From Corbicula japonica (taxonomy: Eukaryota; Mollusca; Bivalvia; Venerida; Cyrenidae): a stretch of 64,000 nt of DNA. The notes beneath the pieces are model-generated. The model saw only the letters and a program-made list of their open reading frames with translations, was not told the origin of the DNA and ran no database searches. Shown piece by piece: positions 25,080-38,136 of this stretch (positions are counted from its first letter, which is position 1; the number at the start of each line of letters is the position of its first letter). The DNA is taken from assembly GCA_038501625.1 (NCBI GenBank), contig JAZAYU010000008.1, positions 12,152,938-12,216,937 on the forward strand, read 5' to 3'. The translations under genes were made by a program, and so were the position numbers.

Positions 25080-25620
25080 AACACAACACAAGAGCATCAG
25101 TGAAAAAAGCAATATCACCCCTGAAGACAAAAACAAGAGCATTGAAGGAAAACACAAAAGCATATTTGAAGGTAAATACAGGAAAACACAAGAACACCAT
25201 TGAAGGCAAACACAAGAACACAATTGAAAGTAAACACAAGAGCATCAATACAGGAGAACACAAGAGCACCATTGAAGGTAAATACAAGGGCATTGGTAAA
25301 GGCAAACACAAGAGCATCACTGAAGGCAAACACAAGAACATCACTGAAGGTAAATACAAGAACACAACTGAAGGTAAACACAAGAGCACCATTGAAGGTA
25401 AATACAAGGGCACTGGTAAAGGCAAACACAAGAGCACCATTAAAGGCAAACACAAGAACATCACTGAAGGCAAATACAAGAACACAACTGAAGGTAAACA
25501 CAAGAGCAACATTGAAGGCAACTACAACTGCATCATTTAAGGTAAGCACAACATCACCATTAAGAATAATACAAGAGAACCATTAAAGGCAAATACAAGA
25601 GTACAACAGAAGGTAAATAC
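25080..25620. repeat. 30-bp minisatellite, ~18 units, open in several frames
   Basis: Units of 30 bases alternate variants such as AACACAAGAGCACCATTGAA, GGTAAATAC and GGCAAACAC. Because 30 is divisible by 3 and the units have no stops, two plus-strand frames and two minus-strand frames stay open for 128-169 codons. The plus-strand translation repeats a Lys-rich decamer (KSTIEGKYKG and variants). No start context, splice sites or homology support a protein. It sits in laminin intron 1 and is best read as non-coding satellite. Confidence 0.85.
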
Positions 25621-27690
25621 AAGACCACCATGTGGGTCAAACTCAAGAGCAGGGTTGAAAGTGCATAGGGAAATTTGTGCTCCTGTATAAGCACAATGCT
25701 TTGCCAGAATAACTTGATGTAGACAAGTATCTCCGATGCATCTCATAGTAGAGAGAAATTTATGCTACCTATCAGCTAAGTATTTCAACTGCTATTATCT
25801 TACAGTCAGTTTTTGTCCTTAAATCCCTTACCTTTAATCACATTTATGAAATATTTCACACTTTTGCTATGTTGCTGATAAGACAAAAATTATTTGACAA
25901 CTCATGCTGGGGTCACTCTGATGAAAGTAGTTCAACTCAGCCTAAATGTTTCTTTATCTCAGCAAAACATGTTTAGCTGAAAAACAAACACAAGAATGAT
26001 ATCTTGAACATCATTTTCAAGTGACAGATGAACTTTTTTTTACTGTCATAATGTTTTATGGGACGGTGATTAATGGATCAACTTAAAAACCTTTCATAAC
26101 TAAAATTGTAATAAATGCATCAAAAATATGTCAATCTTTGCTAAAATAAGCCTTTTGGTGTTCATTGTTGTTTAATTGTGTTCACTGAATGTTGAATAAA
26201 GTTTGTTTAAAAGCTAGTACAGTTTTGGGGAGCTGCAATGATTGATTTATAAATCTTTTACACACCTTTTTCACACTTCATTCAGTACCAGGATTTGATA
26301 GACTATTAGGGGTCTTATATAGGCAAATATCCAAAATTTCCAGGTCTTAAACAGTCAGACTGAATTCTTAATGCTCATTTGATCGCATGCGAGCAAATTG
26401 TTAATTGAAATCTATGTGAGAAACATTATTTTTATATATAAAAATGCTATTATTTTGTCCCTTTTTAAATCCAGTGACCCAGTTACATTGTCCCTAATAG
26501 GGGATGTATGTGTAAGTCTCCATTGTTTGGAGTCTTTTTTTAATAAATCAGCCCCCACAGAGAAGCTATAAAAAGGTTCAAATATCTGTAAAATTTATCA
26601 TCCTCATCTAATTTCATACTCATTCAAGCCAAGAAATATATAACACTTCAGATCTTTTCAATTTATATTTTCTCTGCCTTTCATGTACTTTGAATAATAA
26701 TTGAGTTGTTATCAGCTGGAATCTAGAAATCTGACTATATTGACTATCACATCTGTTTTTGGTGTCAGTAGCCCATGGAAGATCAAGAAAAGTATAACAT
26801 ATACATGTACAAGAAAAACCAAAAAATATCCATACTGATATTTAAACTAACGCTTTAATTACTTCCACCACTTACTGTTCCCCAAACGAATGAACAAAAG
26901 TAAATGGGAGCAGAATAATCAGAGGAGCAAATGGAGAGCTTGATTCACAGAGTATGGAGCATTCTAAATCTAATCAAAGTGCAAAATAAATACATTGTAA
27001 TCAAACTGTACAAGGTGACAAGTAGTGTCATGTTCTGAAGAAAAGGTAAACTATGCATTATATATGAGTGAAACTGGAGAAATTGTCAAATTCATACGTT
27101 TTCCAACAGTAAGGACCTCACATTGCTCGAATAAGTGAACTCAAACTTTCTTTGAGATGCTGATGTAGTTCACACTAGTTGATTAAACATTAATACATTT
27201 CAACCATTTATATAAAAATCAGACAAACAGTTTTTGAGGCACTGAACACAGATTTTTAAGTTTTAACTTTAATACAATTTTACTGTTGTTTTAATCATTT
27301 TAGAAAATTCTTTTGCAAAACAACACATTTTATAGTTATTATAAGGAGTTGATTAATTCTTAATTCATCCACATCCCGAGTTTCCGATTCAGTTTTGTAC
27401 TGATTAACTGATTAATTACTTTTTAAATGAAAATGAGGTGTGATATGTAATATACAATTTTTGTGGGCAGGTTATTCAACAAAAGGTTACCATGGTTCCC
27501 CAATTAATAAGGGAGCACCTAGCCATAATATGGAGGACCAATCACAGATTACTCTAGCAGGCAGGACGGAAAGGTCCATAGTGTAGGGCAAGCCATCAGT
27601 AAGGAACTTAACAAATGGTTAATCCACTTAATCTAATTGATCTCACCAAAATGATTGTTAACAAAATTATAAGGTTTAAATTAGAATTTC

Positions 27691-29738
27691 TTACCCCTTA
27701 CCTCATATATATGTATTTTAACACAATGTGCAACCAGTGAAGATCCTGATCAGCCAGCACATCTGTGCCATCTTATCTGATTCTGCACTGATTGCTCGGT
27801 CAGAAATAACCTAAACAAGAGGGCCATGATGGCCCTATATCGCTCACCTGAGTACAAAAGTACTCTCTGCTTGTGGTTTCAGACAAGAAGATTTTTAAAG
27901 TTTTGCCTATACAAGTCTATGTAAAATGAAGTGACCCCTGGGGCGGGGCCAATTTTGACCCCAGGGAAATCATTTGAACAATCTTTGTAGAGTTCCACTA
28001 GAGAGTGCTAAATGCCAAATATCTAAGCTCTAGGCCTTGTGGTTTCAGACAAGAAGATTTTTAAAGTTTTTCCTATATAAGTCTATGTAAAATGAAGTGA
28101 CCCCTGGGGCGGGGCCAATTTTGACCCCAGGGAAATAATTTGAACAATCTTTGTAGAGTTCCACTAGAGGATGCTAAATGCCAAATATCTAAGCCGTAGG
28201 CCTTGTGGTTTCAGACAAGAAGATTTTTAAAGTTTTTCCTATACAAGTCTTTATAAAATGAAGTGACCCCTGGGGCGGGGCCAATTTAGACCCCTGGGAA
28301 ATAATTTGAACAATCTTTGTAGAGTTCCACTAGAGGATGCTAAATGCCAAATATCTAAACTCTAGGCCTTGTGGTTTCAGACAAGAAGATTTTTAAAGTT
28401 TTACCTATATAAGTCTATGTAAAATGAAGTGAGCCCTGGGGCGGGGCCAATTTTGACCCCAGGGAAATAATTTGAACAATCATTGTAGAGTTCCACTAGA
28501 GGATGCTAAATGCCAAATATCTAAACTCTAGGCCTTGTGGTTTCAGACAAGAAGATTTTTAAAGTTTTTCCTATACAAGTCTTTATAAAATGAAGTGACC
28601 CCTGGGGCGGGGCCAATTTAGACCCCTGGGGAATAATTTGAACAATCATTGTAGAGTTCCACTAGAGGGTGCTAAATGCCAAATATCTAAGCTCTAGGCC
28701 TTGTGGTTTCAGACAAGAAGATTTTTAAAGTTTTTCCTATACAAGTCTTTATAAAATGAAGTGACCCCTGGGGCGGGGCCAATTTAGACCCCTGGGGAAT
28801 AATTTGAACAATCTTTGTAGAGTTCCACTAGAGGATGCTAAATGCCATATATCTAAGCTCTAGGCCTTGTGGTTTCAGACAAGAAGATTTTTAAAGTTTT
28901 TCCTATATAAGTCTATGCAAAATGAAGTGACCCCTGGGGCGGGGCCAATTTTGACCCCAGGGGAATAATTTGAACAATCTTTGTAGAGTTCCACTAGAGG
29001 ATGCTAAATGCCAAATATCTAAGCTCTAGGCCTTGTGGTTTCAGACAAGAAGATTTTTAAAGTTTTGCCTATATAAGTCTATGTAAAATGAAGTGACCCC
29101 TGGGGCGGGGCCAATTTTGACCCCAGGGAAATAATTTGAACAAACTTTGTAGAGTTCCACTAGAGAGTGCTAAATGCCAAATATCTAAGCTCTAGGCCTT
29201 GTGGTTTCAGACATGAAGATTTTTAAAGTTTTTCCTATATTAGTCTATGTAAAATGAAGTGACCCCTGGGGCGGGGCCAATTTTGACCCCAGGGAAATAA
29301 TTTGAACAAACTTTGTAGAGTTCCACTAGAGGATGCTAAATGCCAAATATCTAAGCTCTAGGTCTTGTGGTTTCAGACAAGAAGATTTTTAAAGTTTTTC
29401 CTTTCGGTTGCCATGGCAACCAGAGTTCTGCATGGAATTGATTTCTTTGAACAACTTTGGAAGAGCTTCATGCAAGGAACATCCGTGGCAAGTTTCGTCA
29501 AAATTGGCCAAGCCGTTTCAGAGAAGAAGTCGTTTGAAGAAAAAGTTGATGACGGACGGACGCACGGACGACGGACATCAGGCGATCACAAAAGCTCACC
29601 ATGAGCACTTCGTGCTCAGGTGAGCTAATAATCTAAAAGCAGTGTAGATCCTGATCAGATGGCACAAAGTTGCTGACTAATCTAGATCTACTCTGTTCAT
29701 TCATGCAGTAAAGGTGTATTAATGGAGTAAATGGTTAA
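27691..29738. mobile_element. TTAA-type MITE split by a Helitron-like insertion
   Basis: The left half (27691-27814) ends GGTCAGAAATAACCTAA and the right half (29628-29738) resumes TAATCTAAAAGCAGTG with GATCCTGATCAGATGGCAC, closing ATGGAGTAAATGGTTAA. Put together the halves have the usual MITE layout, so the MITE was there first and the 1.8-kb element at 27815-29627 landed in it. Confidence 0.8.
27815..29627 (+). mobile_element. Helitron-like element with ~167-bp tandem core, copy D
   Basis: A 5' leader ACAAGAGGGCCATGATGGCC, then CTATATCGCTCACCTGAG, leads to ten ~167-bp monomers (GCCTTGTGGTTTCAGAC, AGTGACCCCTGGGGC, GAGTTCCACTAGAGGATG). A unique tail with GTTGCCATGGCAACC, GACGGACGGACGCACGGAC and the hairpin GAGCACTTCGTGCTC follows, then AGGTGAGCTAA before a T. 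A short hairpin about 10 bases before a CTRR terminus, insertion with no clear target duplication and an A/T junction fit a non-autonomous Helitron or Helentron. CTCACCTGAG near the start is inverted as CTCAGGTGAG near the end. Confidence 0.8.
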
Positions 29739-30161
29739 TAGCTTCAAGAAATAACATTACAAGTGTGTAAAATATACTTTATGTCAGCTACTCCTTATTG
29801 TTAAGTGAAAAATGAGAACAAAATTAATTTTCTTTGCCTGACACCTTTAATACTTTGAATAGTTCTATTTGATAAATAGGTCACTAGGATTTCAGAATTT
29901 AATTTGATAAATGAGGTATATTATCATTATATCTAAGGTATTTTACAGCAGCTGTGCTAGAGGTTACAACTAATTGAAAAAGACTTATGAAAAATGTCAG
30001 AACTTTTGTTTATTAGACTGTTAAAAAATTATCATTCAAATTTTGGTTTGAAATTTAAACCATTAAACCCTTTAATATTTTTAAGTACTGATTTAATGTA
30101 ACAGACACAATTTAGGACAGTACCCATAGGGACTTGCCTAAAAATGTATTAAAAGAATTTG

Positions 30162-30403
30162 TTAAGCCTTTACTCCACGAGATGTGGCCGTTATCTAATG
30201 GTGAACAGTGTAGATTCAGATCAGCTGGCACATCAGCACCAATTGATTAAGATCTCCACTTTTCACTTTTTATTCAATTCATTAGTACTGACCAAAAAGC
30301 AACGATTGTAGATACAGATCAGATGGCACAAATGTTCCAGCTGATTTGGATGGTTAATGGCCCCACATGGGATAAAATCCTTAAATATGGAGTGAAGGGT
30401 TAA
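30162..30403. mobile_element. TTAA-type palindromic MITE
   Basis: TTAAGCCTTTACTCCACG ... ATATGGAGTGAAGGGTTAA with degraded GATCAG arms and a central TTATTCAATTCATTAGTACT. Confidence 0.75.
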
Positions 30404-30842
30404 CTTAATAGGGATAAGTGTGAACACCAATCGGTCCACATGACTGCACCAACTGATTCAGGTCTACTGTGTTCGCAGATCTGACAAATGTTGTTTTTTG
30501 CACTTAAATGGCCTACAGGAGAAAATAATTGTAGTCTATATGCCAACAACATAAAACTAAACTAAATTGTGATGAATGAACAAAAATGCTTTAATGCCAA
30601 AATTTAATGTTCTGTCACTAGATGATTTCATTTTACTGAATTATGTTTAGTTCTTAAATTTCATTTTTAAAATGATGAAAAAGGGGACCTAAAACAAACT
30701 ACATCATGCCCTCCAATATCAACTACATTATTTGCAGATTGATGTCTACAATTTAAACTTAATTTTAGTATAATTCTTAATTAGCATCATATCTCAAGTA
30801 AATGAAACCTTATTTAAACACAAGTAACTAGACAATGATTAT

Positions 30843-30974
30843 CAATTCATGATCACAAACTGGTCAGACAGCCAGTCAGTCTCCGTCAATTCATGATCAC
30901 AAACTGGTCAGACAGCCAGTCAGTCTCTGTCAATTCATGATCACAAACTGGTCAGACAGCCAGTCAGTCTCCCT
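30843..30974. repeat. 44-bp tandem repeat, three near-identical copies
   Basis: CAATTCATGATCACAAACTG then GTCAGACAGCCAGTCAGTCT is repeated three times, with differences only at the last few bases of each unit. The low divergence means a recent expansion. Confidence 0.95.
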
Positions 30975-32891
30975 ATTAAAATACTGGGCCAATTTTCATA
31001 ATTACTACTGCATCATTCATATATAGTAGATTTTCAATGTATCACTTAAAAACTAAACTATGCAGTCAAATATACTGAGAATATGCAAAATGTGAATGAT
31101 CAGGGTCTAAACTGATCTTGTTCTGCTCTGGTCAAAAGTTTAGCTCTGAAAGCTTAACAGCAGGTTTCATAACACCATTATTTTAAGAAGTTTTATTATA
31201 ATGAGTTGCACATTTATTGAAGGATCCAAACATTTTGAGACTTGTATCAACTTTGGTTATTACAAGGTTTATTCGTAAAGTTTGTGAACATCATTTTATG
31301 TCTGATTGGTTTACTGAAATGCACTGAAAATGATAACAAATTTTAAAACAACTTTAGAACATCACCACTTCAAAAAAATTAATTTGTAACAAATAGGACT
31401 TTATTGTAATTTTAATTGTAAATTTAATGTATGTAAAAGGAAAACTATTCTCTTCATAAATCACTTCAACAAATGGTTAGCTTCACACAGGGCCAATAAC
31501 AACATTTCTCTCTCATACATATTTAAAGAACATTTCTTAATAAGTTAATATTTCAAGGCAAAGAAGATAATTAATTGTTGACAGTAAACAATTAACTAGG
31601 TAAACAAATTATGCCTTGTAAAATTAGTCTGTGTCCCATCTCAATCAGATTTGCTTTCTGCTGTCTCAAAGGCCTGGTCTAATGCTAGTAGTGAGCATGT
31701 TTCCCCATTCCACCCATCCCACGCCTCATCCCTTCAAAGATTCAAAAGAGAAATGTGGAGGCAGTAGGATGAAATCACACATCTTTCATTAAATGATACT
31801 TGTAACGGGTTAAGAAACTGAAAACATTTTTGCCTAAAATTCCTTTTTGATTATAACAATAATGACCACCAATATTTAGAAGGGGTATTTTCCACAACTA
31901 CAAGACTTAGTATAGCTGATTACTCACAGTAGGGCTTTTATTCCTTCTTTAATAGGGGCTGTAACAGGCGCCTTCCCCTCAAAAATGACTTTAAAATCAT
32001 GCTCTTTTCTCCAAAAGGTAACTTTACACCAGGCTTTTCATTACCCTTTAGAGACATAATCTTGCCATTTTCCCCAAAATTATAGGGCATTGGCCCCTTC
32101 CCTGGGCAGTGAAAAAAAAACCCTGTACTAAAAGTAAAGGGCTCTCATTTACATTTTCTCTTTTCTCAAATATTGACTTTTTTCTTTCTCCCCTTCACTG
32201 TATGTTTATTCAAAACAAAATAAATACAAAATGTATATTTTAGTGTTTCCAATGTAAACATGAATTTGTTTAGCCAGTAACCATTATCTTATAACATTAC
32301 TTAAACCTGTACATCAAGTAACTCAAATAGTGTTATAATCCTCTCTATTGACAACTGTAATTGTAGGCTGAAAACAATATAGATTGCAATAAATCACCTT
32401 GCTTCACACCTCTGGTGGCGAAATTACAGCAATGAAAGTGAAACCACAGTAGAAATTTCTGTAACACCTTTACCAGATTTAGAAAGATATTTATAAATGT
32501 ATACTAATTCCTCATCAAAGTCGGCAATATCCTTAATCATAAGTCGTTGAACCAAAATGTCAAAAGTTATCAATTTCATCTGATTATTCAGATTAATAAT
32601 GTTTAAACATAATAGAAGAGTTTAAAATTATGCAAGCAATCAAAAAAATACAATGTGTTGTTAAGTACCACTATAAAAGACAGGAGGGTAAGAGGATTTC
32701 GGATTACAGACCCAAATAGAAGGTGCCTATTCAAACAGATTTGAATACTGTCCAGTTCTTTATTTCTGCCACCTGATGGAATTGTCCATTCCTTTAAAGT
32801 CAATTAATTATAAGCTGCTAATTGCAATCATAATTTTTTCTCTTTGTTTTGCGTTTGTCTTTTATCTGCGCTAATGTAGATAAAAACTTTC

Positions 32892-33134
32892 TTAACCCTT
32901 TCCTCCATATATACGCATTTTTACACATGTGCAACCAGTGTAGATCCAGATCAGCAGGTACATCCATGCTGTCTGATCAGGATCTGCACTGTTAGCTTTT
33001 TGATTTGTTAGGTTATTTCCGACCAAAATGCAACCAGTGCAGATCCTGATTAGACGGCACAGATGTACCTGCTGATCTGGATCTACACTGGTTGCACATG
33101 TGTAAAAATGCGTATATATGGAGGAAAGGGTTAA
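32892..33134. mobile_element. TTAA-type palindromic MITE (best-preserved copy)
   Basis: TTAACCCTTTCCTCCATATA mirrors TATATGGAGGAAAGGGTTAA at the other end. The arms continue as CGCATTTTTACACATGTGCA, GTGTAGATCCAGATCAGC and so on, with few mismatches over ~110 bp each. Flanking TTAA intact on both sides. Confidence 0.9.
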
Positions 33135-33994
33135 GACAAAACAAAAACCTGCTAATCATAACACTTGAAAAAAGAACCTTTTCAAAAGTAGAACTGAGGA
33201 AATCTTTAAATTGCATTTAACAAAGAACAGCATGAGAGTTTTATTCTAATAATTACATTTAACTACTTTGTTCAAATTAAATTCTAAAATATATGCTCTC
33301 TAAACACAAACATTAGTATGTTTTTGTAAAAACAATTATTATAATATTCTGAAGAGTTTTTCTGACACCTCTTAGAGTAAGATACCTATACTGGTACATA
33401 TACATGTAAATTTTGTATATTGTTCAATTTAGTCTACATGAAATCCAGCATTTGAAAACATACCCGAAATTACATCATGGACCAGTAGAAGCATAAAACA
33501 GTTGCTCTATCACTCTGTGGCTTCCTAGAAATCTGGTAAGGTGTTTATCAGGTAATTAGGTGGAAATTAACCATTACATCAGTGTGAGGTGCTTAAACTG
33601 GCCGTACCTGGCTGAACCCAGCATCTTCTGCTACACCACAACACAATCATCCCTACAGGAGCATTATAAAATCAGAAACTTCAAAGCCTAACATTTATTA
33701 TGGTATCCTGTTCATGAAATATTAAGTACCGCATTTATTTATATATAATGTAAGATTTATGCATGGTCGGGGATGATAAAAGAAGCTTGTGTTACAGTTA
33801 AGTTTGTTGAAAAGATCTTTCTATGCATTCAGAAGTTTTCATTTTTCTTTCTATCAGATGTTTTCATTTTAAACATTCAGAGTTTTCATTTTCATTTCTA
33901 TGTTTTCTGTTTTCATTTTTCTTTCTAATTCCAAAAGAATTTCCAAAGTTTTCATTATTATTTTAATGCATTCAGACATTTTCTTGTTTGTTTT

Positions 33995-34205
33995 TTAACA
34001 CATGTACCATTGTAGATCCAGATCAGCCAGCACATCTGTTCCATCTGATCAGGATCTGCACTGGTCACATTTTGGTCAGAAATAACCTAAGGCATAAAAA
34101 AGCAAACAGTGCAGATCCTGATCAGATGGCACAGAAATGCCAGCTGATCTGGATCTACACTCTTCGCCCACACAATAAATGTGTGCCTATGGAGGAAAGG
34201 GTTAA
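33995..34205. mobile_element. TTAA-type MITE, shortened left end
   Basis: TTAACACATGTACCATTG ... TATGGAGGAAAGGGTTAA. The left CCCTTT tip is gone, while the GATCAG arms and the GGTCAGAAATAACCTAAGG centre remain. Confidence 0.8.
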
Positions 34206-34334
34206 ATATGCACTCTTACTCTTTTTATACATTCAGAACTATTATTATTTTTCTCTCTAAGCTTTATGAGTGTGAAAGCTGGTTCTAGGAAAGATGACTG
34301 CCTACATTTATGTGGTAAAGACAGCTGCGTTCTT

Positions 34335-34584
34335 TTAACCCTTTCCTCCATAGACACACCATGGGCGAACAGTTTAGATCCAGATCAGATGGCAATCAGC
34401 TGGCACATCCATGCCATCTGATCAGGATCTAAACTGTTCCCTTTTTTATTCATTAAGTTATTTCTGACCAAAATGCGACCAGTGCAGATCCTGATCAGAT
34501 GGAACAGATGTGCTGGCTGATCTGGATCTACACTGGTCACACATGCACATGCTTAAAATGTGTATATATGGAGGAAAGGGTTAG
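34335..34584. mobile_element. TTAA-type palindromic MITE
   Basis: TTAACCCTTTCCTCCATAGA ... TATGGAGGAAAGGGTTAG. The left arm carries a small internal duplication (GATCAGATGGCAATCAGCTG). Confidence 0.85.
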
Positions 34585-36243
34585 TGTAAGAAAGATGGGT
34601 GACTTTCAGTTACAATATGTGGTAAAGATATGAAAATGGTGTATGTCTTCATTTTTACATGGTAAATATTATGTCTACCTTAATTTAACAGGGAAATATT
34701 TGTGGCATTATTTCATGAAGTAAAGAATGGATTTCTTCTATTTATGTGTAAAGATGCCTCAGTTTCATTTGCATGATGCTGTCATCATTTCATATGAGAA
34801 TGATCTATCTTTATTTCATTTTAACTTAATTACAGAGTTCATGGGGTAAGATGGCAGTCCTATTTCATGTGGGAAGATAGATGCCTCCATTTTATTTGTG
34901 AAAGATACCCACCTTTATTTCATGTAGAAAATGTTAATTTTGGAAAGATTTCTGGCTTCCTTTCATTTAGGAAAATACTTTCATTTCAGTCATCTTTATT
35001 TGAAGTGAAGCAGAAAAGATCATTTTGGAAAGATGTATGCATCTGTTTCATTTTGAGGAAAATGTCTGCCAAATTTAATGCATGTTTAAAAAAGCTTATT
35101 ATTTAGTTAGGGTAAGCAGAAAAGGTAAGTAATTTACACCAGAAACAGTAACTAAGTAAGTTCCCTAATTTTCATAATATGAGGAATTGAAGGCACTATC
35201 AATTTCAGTGAGACAAAACATCTTAACACGAAAAGCAAATAGTCAAATGTATATGAAAAATAAATAATCTGTATTATACATATATGTCAAAACAGAATTA
35301 GATCTGCCCACTGACTGGTACAGCATTACTGTAGAACCATCAATACTGTGCTGGGAGTCTTGACTGATAACATCATTTGTTTCAATGGCTATGTCAAATT
35401 TATCAATTAAGAATAGCAGGTTGCTGTTTCAGACAATTAGTGCTGATTCTGTAAGATAAGCCATGACTGATTACTGCTGAGTGATGAAGTACTTTATCTT
35501 CCATGTCTAGATAATTCCTCTGGTAAAAAAACATTTTGGGTAGACTGTTCTAACTGGAAGAGATAATCTTTTGCATTTGTCAATTACTATAGGTTATCCT
35601 TAAAAATACTTTAGTTGGCAGTAACCTGACTGTCTCATCATAATAGATCAGAATCATTTATTTTTACACTTTGTTGTTTTTGTTTCTTTACACTTCACAA
35701 TTATAGAAGTAAACAAAACCCCTATCTAACGAACATTAAAAATTCTGGGAATGGCAAAGTTACTAGAAAACTAAAAATTTATCAAGGCTAGCCTTATGTT
35801 AATGATGCAACTAGAACAATTGCAAATAGGTTAAGGGTCCAATTGCAACTTCCAGAAAAAAATAGTTCTGGAAAAACCTGTCTGCACAAGTCCTACAATG
35901 CCTAAATATCTAGGTTTCAGTTTAAACTAGCCTCTCCAATCACAGTACTTTCAAATCAAGTAACTATAATGTAAAGTCCTGTTCTTATCAGCTGGTATCT
36001 AAATCAGTTAATTTTGTCTATTAAATATTGCGTAATGGTTAGAAGTCACACTCTGATACTACTATGATACCATTATGTAAATTAGTCCACAGGTTACAAA
36101 AGCGGCATCTCAAAAGTTCCATAAAGTTTAATAAATTTGATAAAATTATATGATAAACTCCATGGAAACATAGGTATGACATTTCAAGTTTAGTGACAGT
36201 TATACAAGAATCCCAATGACTATATAACTATCAACTTGTTAAA

Positions 36244-36474
36244 TTAACCCTTTACACCAGGGGATACGGCTGTTACCTTATCGGCAAACCATGTAGATCC
36301 AGATCTACCAGTACATTCACTTTCGTTTACTTTTAGATTGAAAAAAATATTTCTAACCAAGAAAAGGCCAGTGTAGATCCAAGTCAGATGGGGCAGATGT
36401 GCCAGCTGATCTAGATCTACACTCGGGTGGCACACATGATGAAACACATAATTATATATGGAGTAAAGGGTTAA
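36244..36474. mobile_element. TTAA-type palindromic MITE
   Basis: TTAACCCTTTACACCAGG ... ATATGGAGTAAAGGGTTAA with GTAGATCCAGATCTACC and GCTGATCTAGATCTACAC. Confidence 0.8.
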
Positions 36475-37905
36475 TAATAATTTTATATGTTCAGACTGGT
36501 TAATGTAAGTTAACACTTAAAAAGTATGTCAGGTTTGCAAACTTCTACACCAGCCACAGTCAAATAGGTTTAATTATATTCATGCACCTTTACAATCTCC
36601 AATCATTGCAATCAAAAAACACCTTTAGGAATGTCATTATCAGACCCCTGACTTCAATTAAAGCATAATTTGAAGCAATTTGCAAAACAGCAAAAATATC
36701 CAAAAGCAACTTCAATTTGCATTTTAATGATCCAGGCATAGGTTTGCTTGCTTAAAGGTGTATATTCAGAATACGATTGTAACTTTTATTTTCATTAAAA
36801 CTTTCAACTTAGTTTAAAATTTTACTATTGCATAGTATACAAATTCTCTGTGACTAAATTACTAAAACACTCATTTACTCATTGATAGAGCTTGCATATA
36901 TAACCCATTCTTTTGCAAGAAACATTATATTATTAGAGTCTTTAAGCGTCTTGAAGACCTGTCACTATATGCGACCTCTCCCTAAAGCAGGCATTGAGAT
37001 TGACATCGGTAAAAGTCAAAATTCCAAATCTTTCTTCCGTTACACTTTCAAAAGAAATGTATTGAAGTTGATTTCTTGGGGAAATGACAACAGATAACTT
37101 AGATCATGTAACTAAAATCCAAAACATCTGATTGGCTGAAATGGAGACCAGTCTCCATTTGTTTTGATTAGAGATCCAATTTAAAAGTTTTAAATTAATT
37201 TCAAATTGGTATTTCTGACCAATCTGACAAGATTTCTGAGTAAAAGTTTAAGATTTCACTGCACATGAAAGGCAGATTATCTGGTTGTATGTTCAAGTAA
37301 AAAACTCCAGAAAACATGTGAACTAATTCTCAATTTTTTGTTTTACTGTGAATTATGCAAAATCAGAACTCCATAGTGACATTTATAAGTTCAACATTTA
37401 TTGATGAGACTAGAGTTATTGTTTTAATGAACAACAGTGATCATCCACCTTTAAAGATAACACTTAAACATTTAAATTAAAAATTCAACCAAAAAACTTC
37501 TTCAGAAAGATGCATGTCTAGTCTAAACAGAAAAGATAAGTGAGGATGAAGATAAACATGGAGATTAGGTGATAAATAAATTGATCAAGATGGCCCAGAC
37601 TGCAACCTCTGTATCATATCTCTGCTTTCCCAGTCAGCTAATATTGACATTTCTATGACACCTTCTCCTTTATTTACTGTATCTGCAACATATAATAAAA
37701 TATGTGATCCTTGCTAATTAACTGTCTGGATTTGAATTCCTTGTGGAACCAATTCTGTTGTGAGTGGAATTGACAAACCAAATCACTGCAGATACCTCAC
37801 TTTTACATCAAATTCACATACATGTACAGTAACACCTCAATTTAAAATGGGAAATAAATATTATTTTTATCAATGTAACTAGTGCAACATTGAACAGAAA
37901 AATGC

Positions 37906-38136
37906 TTAACTGTAATCCATGGATACAGCTTTAATATCCCATGTGTGACTATTGTAGATCCAAATCATGCCAGTGGTTTGAACATGATCTACACTGTTGC
38001 TTTTAGATTTATTATGTTAAATCTGATAATAAGCATGAGGTGTCAGTTTGGCCAGATTGCTATGATGTGCAGGCGGATCTGGAGCTTTAATGTTTTCTCA
38101 AATGATATAAGCTTTATTTCAAAAGTAAAGGATTAA
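37906..38136. mobile_element. Degraded TTAA-type MITE
   Basis: Recognisable from TTGTAGATCCAAATCATG, GATCTACACTGTTGC and AGTAAAGGATTAA; the arms are heavily diverged. Confidence 0.6.

Noticed and set aside
25012..25586. Overlapping open frames of 128-169 codons as protein genes
   Set aside because: All are frames of a 30-bp tandem repeat whose unit is divisible by three; no start context, domain or splice signal.
27869..29380. Array as a CRISPR-like or regulatory repeat with spacers
   Set aside because: Units are ~167 bp with no unique spacers, and the block has transposon ends on both sides.
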